Numbered from the stretch's first letter, positions 1-6,908 are shown. The stretch: DNA of 7,980 bases from an uncultured Mollicutes bacterium (GCA_900550795.1 URTN01000033.1:1-7980), one strand, 5' to 3'. The notes: generated by a model from the letters alone, not told the origin. Program-made: numbers and translations.

Positions 1-516
1 GCTCTAGAAGACATTTTCTTGCTCAATGAGATAAAACCTTGGAATCTGTCTTTAAGAAGCAAGGGAGTGATTATTTCAGCTTCTAAGAGATGTTTGATTG
101 ATCCTAGTTTAGCTATTGCTGCATTAAATCTTAAACCTGATGATTTTAAAACTAGTTTATTAAGATTTTCGTATTTATTTAAAAACCTTGTTGCTAGGGA
201 TCTTCTAGTCTATTCACAGAAACTAGGTGGCAAACTTTATTATTATTCCGATAGATATGGGCTAGATGTTGATTTGGTTCTTGAACTTAACGATGGTAGA
301 TATGCTTTGATTAATGTCGAGTTAGGTTCATTTGATATTGATGCTTCTTCTAAACGACTAAACAAATTAGAAGAGTTAATTCTTTCTTACAACAAAGAAA
401 ACAAAAAGTACCCTTTAATGGAACCTACACTCAAATTAATAATTACTGCCTCTCCTCGTGGAAGTGTTAGAGATGATGGAGTGGCAGTTGTTCCTATAGG
501 ATGTTTGAAAGATTAG
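1..516 (+). CDS. DUF4143-type AAA+ ATPase, C-terminal fragment (5' end outside window)
   Basis: The reading frame is open from base 1 and ends at TAG (514-516), so 171 residues of a longer protein are visible. The TTG at base 19 has no ribosome binding site and is only an internal Leu. The fragment matches the C-terminal part of the COG1373 family (N-terminal AAA+ ATPase, C-terminal DUF4143). The hallmarks are LFKNLVARDL at residues 59-68, then a Tyr-rich strand and GLDVDLVLEL near 87-96, followed by a strand ending in ELG (107-109). The family is common in Bacteria and Archaea and has no firm function; DUF4143 is, as I recall, assigned to the PD-(D/E)XK nuclease-like fold. The usual IEVKLG strand here reads INVELG, so the E-x-K pair is lost. 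The ATPase domain would lie upstream of the window and cannot be checked. The family call is fairly secure; the biological role is unknown. Confidence 0.8.
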   Translation, partial: ALEDIFLLNEIKPWNLSLRSKGVIISASKRCLIDPSLAIAALNLKPDDFKTSLLRFSYLFKNLVARDLLVYSQKLGGKLYYYSDRYGLDVDLVLELNDGRYALINVELGSFDIDASSKRLNKLEELILSYNKENKKYPLMEPTLKLIITASPRGSVRDDGVAVVPIGCLKD

Positions 517-558
517 TTTTATTGACAAAATATAAAAAAATGGTTTGTTTCATATTAA

Positions 559-582
559 TTTGTAAACTAATAAAATTACAAA
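559..582. repeat. 7-bp inverted repeat (TTTGTAA-N10-TTACAAA)
   Basis: In the AT-rich gap between the DUF4143 gene and the aldehyde dehydrogenase gene, TTTGTAA (559-565) and TTACAAA (576-582) are perfect inverted repeats separated by 10 bases. The stem would be weak and no T run follows, so it is a poor intrinsic terminator. The arm spacing would suit a dimeric DNA-binding protein, and it lies about 80 bases before the dehydrogenase start. In such AT-rich DNA a chance match is quite possible. Confidence 0.25.
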
Positions 583-637
583 ATTTAAAATAATGTCAAT
601 TTTAATAATTCTAATGGGTGTTTAATTATTAATACTT

Positions 638-643
638 TATAAT
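638..643 (+). promoter_or_regulatory. Candidate -10 element for the aldehyde dehydrogenase gene
   Basis: A perfect TATAAT lies 17 bases before the proposed start codon at 661. No good -35 hexamer sits at the normal distance (615-620 reads TGGGTG), and there is no TG extension. A transcript from here would begin near base 650, right at the ribosome binding site, giving a very short leader. The match may therefore be fortuitous in AT-rich DNA. Confidence 0.35.
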
Positions 644-649
644 CATTCT

Positions 650-655
650 AGGTGA
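650..655 (+). promoter_or_regulatory. Ribosome binding site deciding the aldehyde dehydrogenase start
   Basis: AGGTGA at 650-655 stands 5 bases before ATG 661. The upstream GTG at 652 belongs to this ribosome binding motif and has no motif of its own at a suitable distance, so ATG 661 is preferred. Confidence 0.65.
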
Positions 656-660
656 AAGTT

Positions 661-2034
661 ATGGACAATATAGAAAACAATATTTCAAATATATTTAACG
701 AGACAAAAAATTATTTTAATTCTAACGAAACTAAATCGCTTGATTTTAGGCTTTCCCAATTAAAGAAGCTTTATAAAGCCATCAAGGATAATGAAAAAGA
801 AATTGCAGAAGCCCTTCATGAAGATTTAGGGAAGTCTTACCAAGAAGCATATATGTGTGAGATTGGATTAGTCTATCAAGAGATTTCCTACATGATTAAA
901 CACTTGAAGAAGTGGAGCAAACCCAAAAACAAGTTTGCAGGATTGACGGCCTTCCCATCTAAAGCAAGGGTTTATCATGAACCGGTAGGCAAAGTATTGA
1001 TCATGTCTCCATGGAATTATCCATTTCTTTTAACTGTCCAACCTTTAGTAGGAGCGATTGGAGGAGGCAATGTTGCAATCATTAGGCCTTCTAGCCAAGC
1101 AAAAGCTACTGCTAAGATTATTGAAAAGATTACTAGTTCTACATTCCCTAAAAATTATGTTTATACCTTTTTAGGAAGTAGAGAAGAAGCAGACTTATTA
1201 CTTGAAATGCCATTTGATTTGATTTTCTTTACCGGTTCTCCAAATATCGGAAAAATGGTCATGGCTAAAGCTAGCAAGAATTTGACTCCAGTTGTTTTGG
1301 AATTAGGAGGAAAATCTCCTTGCATAATTACTAAAAACGCAGATTTAGATATTGCTGCTAAACGTTTGGTATTTGGCAAGACAATTAATGCAGGCCAAAC
1401 TTGTGTAGCACCGGATTATGTCTTGATTGATGAATCGCTTAAAGATGAATTTATCAAGAAGATGAAGAAGCAAATCTCCTTGCAATTCCCTAACGGAATG
1501 ATAGAAAGTAATGAATATCCTAAGATTATTTCTTCTAGCAAAAAGGAACGCCTAGTCAAGCTAATTGAACAAGAAAAGGTTATTTTAGGTGGCAAATCAA
1601 ACGATACCAAAATCGAACTGACTTTAACTGATTCGACATTTGATTCAGAAGTTATGAAAGATGAAATATTTGGACCTATCTTACCTATAATTACTTATAG
1701 ATCGCTTGAAGACACGGTCCAATATCTAAAGACACTTGCCACCCCTTTAGCCCTGTATCTATATAGTTTCAATAAAAAAGAGATTGAATACGTCATGTCT
1801 AACCTTAGCTTTGGTGGTGGGGCAATTAATGATTGCTTGATGCACTTGTCTAGCCATGCACTTTGTTTCGGTGGTAAGGGCAATTCTGGCATGGGACAAT
1901 ACCATGGCAAGTATTCTTTTGATACCTTCACACATAAAAAAGGAGTCCTAATTTCTTCTAAAGGAGATATGAAAGTCAAATATCATCCTTATAGCAAGAA
2001 AGGACTTAACTTTATCAAAAAAGTACTTAAATAA
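661..2034 (+). CDS. Class 3-type NAD(P)-dependent aldehyde dehydrogenase
   Basis: This 457-residue protein is full length for the class 3 aldehyde dehydrogenase family, which oxidises aldehydes to carboxylic acids with NAD+ or NADP+. Counting from ATG 661, the catalytic core is intact. SPWNYPF near 116-122 carries the conserved Asn, and FFTGSPNIG near 189-197 is the cofactor-binding turn. ELGGKSP at 214-220 holds the general-base Glu, and GQTCVAPDYVLID around 245-257 holds the nucleophilic Cys248. EIFGP (335-339) and the class 3 signatures GGGAIND (385-391) and NSGMGQYHGK (408-417) follow. No signal peptide is visible, so it should be cytosolic. The cofactor site is slightly unusual: the common KPSE motif reads RPSS (142-145), with the Glu that disfavours NADP+ replaced by Ser. 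The gene stands alone and ends exactly where the opposing TetR gene ends. The substrate cannot be inferred; long- or medium-chain fatty aldehydes are typical for class 3. Confidence 0.93.
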   Translation: MDNIENNISNIFNETKNYFNSNETKSLDFRLSQLKKLYKAIKDNEKEIAEALHEDLGKSYQEAYMCEIGLVYQEISYMIKHLKKWSKPKNKFAGLTAFPSKARVYHEPVGKVLIMSPWNYPFLLTVQPLVGAIGGGNVAIIRPSSQAKATAKIIEKITSSTFPKNYVYTFLGSREEADLLLEMPFDLIFFTGSPNIGKMVMAKASKNLTPVVLELGGKSPCIITKNADLDIAAKRLVFGKTINAGQTCVAPDYVLIDESLKDEFIKKMKKQISLQFPNGMIESNEYPKIISSSKKERLVKLIEQEKVILGGKSNDTKIELTLTDSTFDSEVMKDEIFGPILPIITYRSLEDTVQYLKTLATPLALYLYSFNKKEIEYVMSNLSFGGGAINDCLMHLSSHALCFGGKGNSGMGQYHGKYSFDTFTHKKGVLISSKGDMKVKYHPYSKKGLNFIKKVLK

Positions 2035-2580
2035 TTATTTGTTAGACAAAAAGATTCCTAACTGATCGATTATCTCTTTATCGGTTTCTTTTGTATCGTC
2101 TTTAAACCACCATTTTATGATTTGGACTAAGCATCCTGTATAGGCATTTGTTAAGAAATCGATATTCCCAGTTATAAGAGAAAGAGTTTTCAATTGGGTT
2201 ATTTTTTCCTTTATTGCTTCGCTTAATTCAGCAGTAAAAATATTCTCTAACAATAAAAAGGAAGTGGAAATTGCATTGTTTTTAACTAATTTTCTATATT
2301 TATCGAATACATGGAAACATCTTCCTGCCAAAGTTTGAATGAAGAACGTGATATCAGTTATGTTTTCCATATTATAGGAAAAGAATTCGGCTCTAGTGCG
2401 ATATGCCATAAAAGCAAATAAATCATATTTATCATTGAAGTGCTGATAGAATGTTGCTCTTCTGACATTAGCCTTTTTGCAAACTTCGTTTACGGTAATG
2501 TTTTCAATTAGCTTAGTTTCCATCAAGTGGAACAATGCTTCTGATAAAGCGTTATTTGTTTTGACAATTCTCTGATCCAT
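2035..2580 (-). CDS. TetR/AcrR-family transcriptional repressor
   Basis: This is a 181-residue protein if started at ATG 2580. The N-terminal helix-turn-helix spans roughly residues 28-55: ITVNEVC, KKANVRRATFYQHF and NDKYDLF match the TetR DNA-binding pattern well. The remaining ~125 residues are helical and poorly conserved, as expected for the ligand-binding and dimerisation half. Neither ATG 2580 nor the in-frame GTG at 2595 has a ribosome binding site, and an in-frame stop (2599-2601) excludes anything further upstream. ATG is favoured because MDQRIVKT resembles the usual start of this subfamily. It is divergent from the ABC exporter operon across a ~108-base control region, so it probably represses that operon and itself until a drug-like or lipid ligand binds. 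Control of the convergent aldehyde dehydrogenase is a weaker alternative. Confidence 0.9.
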   Translation of the reverse strand: MDQRIVKTNNALSEALFHLMETKLIENITVNEVCKKANVRRATFYQHFNDKYDLFAFMAYRTRAEFFSYNMENITDITFFIQTLAGRCFHVFDKYRKLVKNNAISTSFLLLENIFTAELSEAIKEKITQLKTLSLITGNIDFLTNAYTGCLVQIIKWWFKDDTKETDKEIIDQLGIFLSNK

Positions 2581-2612
2581 AAAAAATTTAGACACTTGTT
2601 AGGGTTTGTCCA

Positions 2613-2640
2613 TTGCCCGAATTTCAATACTGATTATAGT
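2613..2640 (+). promoter_or_regulatory. Candidate promoter of the ABC exporter operon
   Basis: TTGCCC (2613-2618, four of six consensus bases) and TATAGT (2635-2640, five of six) are separated by 16 bases. Transcription would start near 2647, giving a leader of about 40 bases with a strong ribosome binding site. The -10 overlaps the opposing repressor promoter. This is a motif-level prediction. Confidence 0.45.
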
Positions 2641-2641
2641 A
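2628..2641. promoter_or_regulatory. Candidate repressor operator (TACT-N6-AGTA dyad)
   Basis: TACT (2628-2631) and AGTA (2638-2641) form an inverted repeat centred on the overlapping -10 elements of the two divergent promoters. A TetR-type dimer bound here would shut off both genes. Arms of four bases are short, so the dyad is only a candidate. Confidence 0.3.
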
Positions 2642-2663
2642 GCAAATGCCTTTTAAGGGTAAA
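2633..2663 (-). promoter_or_regulatory. Candidate promoter of the TetR-family gene
   Basis: Read on the minus strand, a perfect TATAAT lies at 2638-2633, with a weak -35 (TTTACC, 2663-2658) at a long spacing of 19 bases. The start point would be near 2626, leaving a leader of about 45 bases to ATG 2580 without a ribosome binding motif. Confidence 0.4.
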
Positions 2664-2688
2664 CTAAATTTAAGAAGGAGGAGGGAGA

Positions 2689-3618
2689 ATGGAAAACGAA
2701 GACATAATAATTATTGATTCACTTACTAAGGATTATGGACAAGGCAGGGGCATTTTCAATGTTTCTTTCTCTGTTCATAAAGGCGAATGCTTTGGCTTTT
2801 TAGGCCCAAACGGGGCTGGAAAGTCTACTACCATACGCCATCTTATGGGCTTTTCAAAACCTGATTCAGGAAAGGCAACTATCAATGGTATTGAAGCTTA
2901 TAAGAATTTAAGTGGCGCAATGGCATCCACTTCATATTTAATGGGAGAAGTTGCCCTTCCAAAATTACTTACCGGGAAGCAATTCCTTGATGAGATGGCA
3001 TCTTTAAAAGGAGTAACCGATTTTTCTTTAAGAGATTATTTAGTTGATTATTTCGGGCTAGATTTATCAATGCTTTGTAAGGATATGTCTACTGGAGGAA
3101 AAAGAAAACTTGCAGTCGTATCTTGCTTTATGTCTGATCCAGATGTCATTGTCATGGATGAACCTTCTTCTGGGCTAGATCCAGAGATGCAGCAACGTTT
3201 CCTTTCTTTAATCGAAGAAGAAAAGAAAAGAGGAAAGACAATGCTATTATCTTCCCATATATTCTCCGAAGTAGATTCTTGCTGCGATAGGATTGCAATT
3301 ATTAAAGACGGTTCAATCGTTTCTTTGTTTGATTCAGCATCATTGAAACACAAAGAAAATAAGACATATAAGATTCGTTTTGCTTCTAAAGATGAATATG
3401 ACTCTTTCATTAAGAAGAAGAGTCAAAAATGGAAGATTGTTGATAAAACAAATAAAGAGCATCAAGTCGTCGTGGTCATTAATGAAAAAGATTCTTTGTC
3501 TTTAATTAAGGAAATGGCCAAATTCAAGGTTAAGGATTTAGGTGAGATAAAAGAAACCCTAGAAGATTACTTCATGTCATTTTATAAGGAGGATAGGTCA
3601 TATGTCGGACTTAACTAA
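2689..3618 (+). CDS. ABC-2 exporter ATP-binding protein 1 (BcrA-like)
   Basis: This 309-residue nucleotide-binding subunit is the first gene of the exporter operon. It has Walker A GPNGAGKST (39-47), an ABC signature region MSTGGKRKL (133-141), Walker B VIVMDEP (153-159), the D-loop SSGLDP (160-165) and an intact H-loop His190 in LLSSHIF. The Q-loop region reads YLMGEV, lacking the usual Gln, which seems common in this subfamily. About 85 C-terminal residues after the ATPase core form the basic tail typical of BcrA-type ATPases. AAGGAGG (2675-2681) lies 7 bases before ATG. The next gene is a clear paralogue: both share KDYGQ-x-RG near the N-terminus, KGECFG/QGECFG before Walker A and LMGF after it. 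The two probably form a heterodimer that powers the permease encoded third. Export of antimicrobial peptides, drugs or lipids is typical of the family; the substrate here is unknown. Confidence 0.92.
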   Translation: MENEDIIIIDSLTKDYGQGRGIFNVSFSVHKGECFGFLGPNGAGKSTTIRHLMGFSKPDSGKATINGIEAYKNLSGAMASTSYLMGEVALPKLLTGKQFLDEMASLKGVTDFSLRDYLVDYFGLDLSMLCKDMSTGGKRKLAVVSCFMSDPDVIVMDEPSSGLDPEMQQRFLSLIEEEKKRGKTMLLSSHIFSEVDSCCDRIAIIKDGSIVSLFDSASLKHKENKTYKIRFASKDEYDSFIKKKSQKWKIVDKTNKEHQVVVVINEKDSLSLIKEMAKFKVKDLGEIKETLEDYFMSFYKEDRSYVGLN

Positions 3619-4507
3619 AAAAGAAGATATAATCGCCGTCAAGACCGTCTCTTTGACAAAAGACTATGGCCAAGATAGAGGCGACTTCGACTTGAATTTA
3701 GAGATTAAGCAAGGCGAATGCTTTGGATTAGTTGGAGAAAACGGGGCAGGCAAAACTACTTTCTTACGTCTATTGATGGGATTTGTAAAGCCTTCATCAG
3801 GAGAAGCTTATATATATGGTCATGATACATATAAGGAGGCTTCTATTGTTAAGAATTACGTTGGTTATGTTCCTGGCGAGATTAATTTCCCGGAAGCCAA
3901 GACGGGATTAGAATTCCTAACTACATTTGGGGCCAAACGTGGGGTTACTAATTTTGATAAAGCTACTTCAATCATCAAAAGACTCCAGCTTGATGCAAGG
4001 GCATATCCAAAACGCATGTCAAAAGGGATGAAACAAAAATTAGCTATTGTTTCAGCCATGATGCTAGATTCCCCATTAATCTTATTAGATGAGCCAACAA
4101 CTGGCCTAGATCCTTTAATGAGAGATGAACTCCTAAATCTAGTTTTAGAAGAAAAACAAGCGGGACGTACCATCATTATGTCATCGAATTCGGTTGAAGA
4201 ACTCGAAAGAGTATGCGATCGAGTCATGCATATTTCAAAAGGTAAATGCATCAACATTGCAAATGTAAATGACATTGCTAATTGTCCTTTTAGGGATTAT
4301 AAAATCGAATTTCAAGACAAGACTGATTATAAAGAATTTGCCAAAAGGAAAAATGTTATTAGGAAGCAAGAACAATATAATCAAGTTACAATAAGGGTAG
4401 ATAAAAAAGACATCAACAAACTTCTAGAAGAACTTGAACATACAAAACTCAAATTCTTCTCAGAAGTCAAATACGATTTGAAACGTTATTTTGAGGAGGT
4501 TGCATAA
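3602..4507 (+). CDS. ABC-2 exporter ATP-binding protein 2 (BcrA-like, H-loop His replaced by Asn)
   Basis: This 301-residue paralogue of the preceding ATPase begins inside its 3' end (17-base overlap), with AAGGAGG (3586-3592) 9 bases before ATG, so translation is probably coupled. Visible motifs are Walker A GENGAGKTT (45-53), the Q-loop region VGYVPGEINFP (87-97), signature MSKGMKQKL (139-147), Walker B LILLDEP (159-165) and D-loop TTGLDP (166-171). The switch (H-loop) position, normally His in the SSH motif, is Asn196 in MSSNS. That His helps trigger ATP hydrolysis in most ABC ATPases, so this subunit may bind ATP but hydrolyse it poorly. The first ATPase keeps its His, which supports an asymmetric heterodimer. 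The C-terminal ~80 residues are charged, as in its partner. Confidence 0.92.
   Translation: MSDLTKKEDIIAVKTVSLTKDYGQDRGDFDLNLEIKQGECFGLVGENGAGKTTFLRLLMGFVKPSSGEAYIYGHDTYKEASIVKNYVGYVPGEINFPEAKTGLEFLTTFGAKRGVTNFDKATSIIKRLQLDARAYPKRMSKGMKQKLAIVSAMMLDSPLILLDEPTTGLDPLMRDELLNLVLEEKQAGRTIIMSSNSVEELERVCDRVMHISKGKCINIANVNDIANCPFRDYKIEFQDKTDYKEFAKRKNVIRKQEQYNQVTIRVDKKDINKLLEELEHTKLKFFSEVKYDLKRYFEEVA
4494..4500 (+). promoter_or_regulatory. Ribosome binding site deciding the permease start
   Basis: AGGAGGT lies 8 bases before ATG 4509, inside the last codons of the second ATPase gene. A TTG at 4491 is in frame but overlaps this motif and has none of its own. ATG 4509 is therefore the start, one base after the preceding TAA (4505-4507), which suggests translational coupling. 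Confidence 0.8.
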
Positions 4508-4508
4508 A

Positions 4509-6908
4509 ATGGAAAAGGAAAATCAAAATCTAAATTTGCCAACTATCACCACGAATAAGAAAAGGAGTGGTATTTTCTCAACAGCTATTTTCAAGGAAGA
4601 ATTAAAAAGCAATTGGCTTTATTCTCTTATTGTCGGATTAGGCAATGCATTGATAATCATCCTTATCGTATCAATCATGTCTACATTAAATATCAATGCG
4701 ACTAAAGATGCCTTGTCTTCTTTATTTGATTCAGCATCAGAAGAAACTACCTTAAAGACTTCATCCGTATCTTTATATGCTTTATATACTTCTTCAGCCG
4801 AAGGATATCTTCAAATCGATGATGGATTAGGCCAAATCGAATCTTTTGTCGATACCGCTAATAAAGAAATTACTTCCTCTGAAACTTCAACTGGAATGGG
4901 AGCGTTAAATACTGCTTATAATCTATCCTATAGAATTACAGTAGGGGATGAAGTCGCTAAAAAGGCTGCTGGGATAAAATCCGCTACTACAGCTTATAAC
5001 ACTGCTTTAAATACCATGGAAAAAGGTTTCAAGAAGGATTTAGTTTCTTGCATTCTCCCGAATTATGTTTCTTTCTATTCCGAAAAAGGATATGGAAATT
5101 CTAATTTTGATTATAAATGGGGATTACTTGAATCGGTCAATCCTTCTATAAATACCTTATTAGATATGCCTAATTCACTCGGGGATAAAGTTCCAGCTAA
5201 ATTCACTTATGGAGACTTAATTTCCTTATATGGATTAGAAAAAGATGAAGTATTAGATGCTATTAATGTTGCTGTAACTAATTTAGAGAATTGTTATGGT
5301 TTTGATTCTAATGGCAAGATAACTCCTACTTTGACTTTTGAACAGGCTAAGTTCGAGACTGCTCTAGAGCTTCTTCCAACATTTGCTTCTTCTAGTGAAA
5401 AGAAGATGGCTAGCGATATCTGCGAAGATGTAAAAGAAGCCTATAACGTTGATAAAGATGCCTTCTTGGCAAATAAAAACATTGAATTAGGCAAGGTATT
5501 AAAACCAGCCATTACTAAAGAAGCCAAGAAGACTATGGAAGATTTAGCCTATTATGATTACCTTCCATCTTTTGCAGTTGAATGGGTTACTAATGATTTA
5601 GGCTATCCTATCACTTATAAAGAAACTGGTGATCTAAACGAAGATGGAACTCCAGTTGTAAAAGAAATTAAGCTTACTTCCTATAAGCCTGAATTATTTG
5701 TAAAAGTAACCGGAGGAATGCCTAGCGATTCTTCCTTAGCCCAAAAGATGCATAAGGATATCTTGACTGGAGTCCCTTATAGCGAACAGCAAATCGCTGA
5801 GGCTAAAGAAAAAGCCAAACCAAGTCTAGACGAAGCCTATACTAGACTTGACAAATTCCTTGATGATTTCATCGCGAATAAAGATAAATATACTAACGAA
5901 GACGGTATTGATATCAATGCTATAGAAAATAGGGTAATCGATGAAGTAGTCGTGGAAGCCAAGTCTTTAGTACTTGAAGAATATAACAAAAAATACAACA
6001 CTTCCTATAAGAATATTGAAGACATTCCTTCATCTTCTACATCAATGTCAGGAAAGACCTTAACTAACTCAATTTATGCATATGGGTCAAGCGGAATTGC
6101 TTCTTATAGGTCTTTACTTAGACTTGGAGAAGAAAGAGGATATAACTCTAATGAATCGATGGTATTCGCTACTTCTGTTTCTGGGTTAGGCATCATCGAT
6201 CAACTTCCAACTGCAGTTAAGGACTCCCTAACCGAAATGGGTGAGATGAATACTTATGGTATATTCGTCGGGGTCGTCTCATTTGGATTAGCCTGCGTCT
6301 TGTTGCCTTTAGTTTATACGATTGTATTGAGTTCTAATCTAGTTGCCTCTAAGGTAGAGAATGGTTCGCTTGCCTTTACTTTGACTACCCCGATTAAACG
6401 TAAGACATTCGTATTTACTGAAGCCATATACCTAGTTTTGACTGAAATATTCCTTGGATTATGTTTATATCTAGGTGCCCTTGTTAGTAGGCAAATAGGT
6501 ATAGCAGTAGGTGGAGGAGACTTAATTCAATCATTATCAGTCCACGATATTACTTTATATGCCTTAGGTTCCTGCGTGCTTATGATTGGCATCTCTGGAA
6601 TTTGTTTCTTAGCTTCTTGCTTCTTTAATAAGAGTGGGAAAGCCATTGGAACTGGTGGCGGTATTAATATTTCCTTCTTCATTTGTTCAATCCTAGGCTT
6701 ATTCGGAACTAGTGCTATTCCAGGAACAGTAAGAATAACTACGATGAATTACTTCAATTACGTAACTATATTATCTTTATATGATGGGCTTGCTGTTATG
6801 GATGGAGATCCAATATATTGGTTTAAATTAATTGCCCTCATTGGTATCGCCTTAGTTACTTATGGAACAGGTATATATTATTTCGACCATAAGGACTTGC
6901 CTCTATAA
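4509..6908 (+). CDS. ABC-2-type permease with a very large extracytoplasmic domain
   Basis: This 799-residue membrane protein is the transport partner of the two ATPases. From ATG 4509, a short cytoplasmic N-terminus leads to TM1 at about 35-58. Then comes a long hydrophilic stretch to about residue 580, followed by five hydrophobic segments near 582-607, 633-657, 680-705, 715-736 and 769-792. The loop after TM2, with VASKVENGSLAFTLTTPIKR (612-631), is the typical ABC-2 coupling region (E-x-G-x(3)-x-L-x-TP-x-x-R). An ordinary ABC-2 permease has ~250-400 residues; the extra ~520 lie between TM1 and TM2 and should be outside the cell. That region is rich in Ser, Thr, Lys and acidic residues with long helical stretches, and I recognise no catalytic motif in it. 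One DLNEDG loop (375-380) resembles a calcium-binding turn. With a single permease gene, a homodimer over the ATPase heterodimer is the simplest model. The substrate is unknown. Confidence 0.85.
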   Translation: MEKENQNLNLPTITTNKKRSGIFSTAIFKEELKSNWLYSLIVGLGNALIIILIVSIMSTLNINATKDALSSLFDSASEETTLKTSSVSLYALYTSSAEGYLQIDDGLGQIESFVDTANKEITSSETSTGMGALNTAYNLSYRITVGDEVAKKAAGIKSATTAYNTALNTMEKGFKKDLVSCILPNYVSFYSEKGYGNSNFDYKWGLLESVNPSINTLLDMPNSLGDKVPAKFTYGDLISLYGLEKDEVLDAINVAVTNLENCYGFDSNGKITPTLTFEQAKFETALELLPTFASSSEKKMASDICEDVKEAYNVDKDAFLANKNIELGKVLKPAITKEAKKTMEDLAYYDYLPSFAVEWVTNDLGYPITYKETGDLNEDGTPVVKEIKLTSYKPELFVKVTGGMPSDSSLAQKMHKDILTGVPYSEQQIAEAKEKAKPSLDEAYTRLDKFLDDFIANKDKYTNEDGIDINAIENRVIDEVVVEAKSLVLEEYNKKYNTSYKNIEDIPSSSTSMSGKTLTNSIYAYGSSGIASYRSLLRLGEERGYNSNESMVFATSVSGLGIIDQLPTAVKDSLTEMGEMNTYGIFVGVVSFGLACVLLPLVYTIVLSSNLVASKVENGSLAFTLTTPIKRKTFVFTEAIYLVLTEIFLGLCLYLGALVSRQIGIAVGGGDLIQSLSVHDITLYALGSCVLMIGISGICFLASCFFNKSGKAIGTGGGINISFFICSILGLFGTSAIPGTVRITTMNYFNYVTILSLYDGLAVMDGDPIYWFKLIALIGIALVTYGTGIYYFDHKDLPL

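Noticed and set aside
522..527. Perfect TTGACA just after the DUF4143 gene stop, a possible -35 element.
   Set aside because: No TATAAT-like hexamer lies 16-19 bases downstream (545-550 reads TTGTTT), so no promoter can be supported.
1161..1979. Minus-strand open frames of 64-94 codons opposite the aldehyde dehydrogenase gene.
   Set aside because: They lie wholly inside a well-conserved gene and show no recognisable family; treated as antisense shadows. The same holds for minus-strand frames at 3048-3410 and 3865-4275 opposite the two ATPase genes.
2041..2062. GTTAG/CTAAC inverted repeat near the end of the TetR gene as a terminator for either convergent gene.
   Set aside because: The stem is only five pairs with a 12-base loop and lies within coding sequence; no convincing T run follows the closed stem.
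3070..3120. MSTGG signature in the first ATPase as a degenerate LSGGQ motif.
   Set aside because: STGM/SKGM-like signatures with a following basic stretch are usual in BcrA-type ABC-2 ATPases, so this alone does not indicate loss of function.
3322..4739. A 15-base repeat (TTTGATTCAGCATCA at 3328-3342 and 4725-4739) in the first ATPase gene and the permease gene, both encoding FDSAS.
   Set aside because: The flanking sequence diverges, the proteins are unrelated and only one pair exists; it looks like coincidence of codon use rather than a mobile or recombination repeat.
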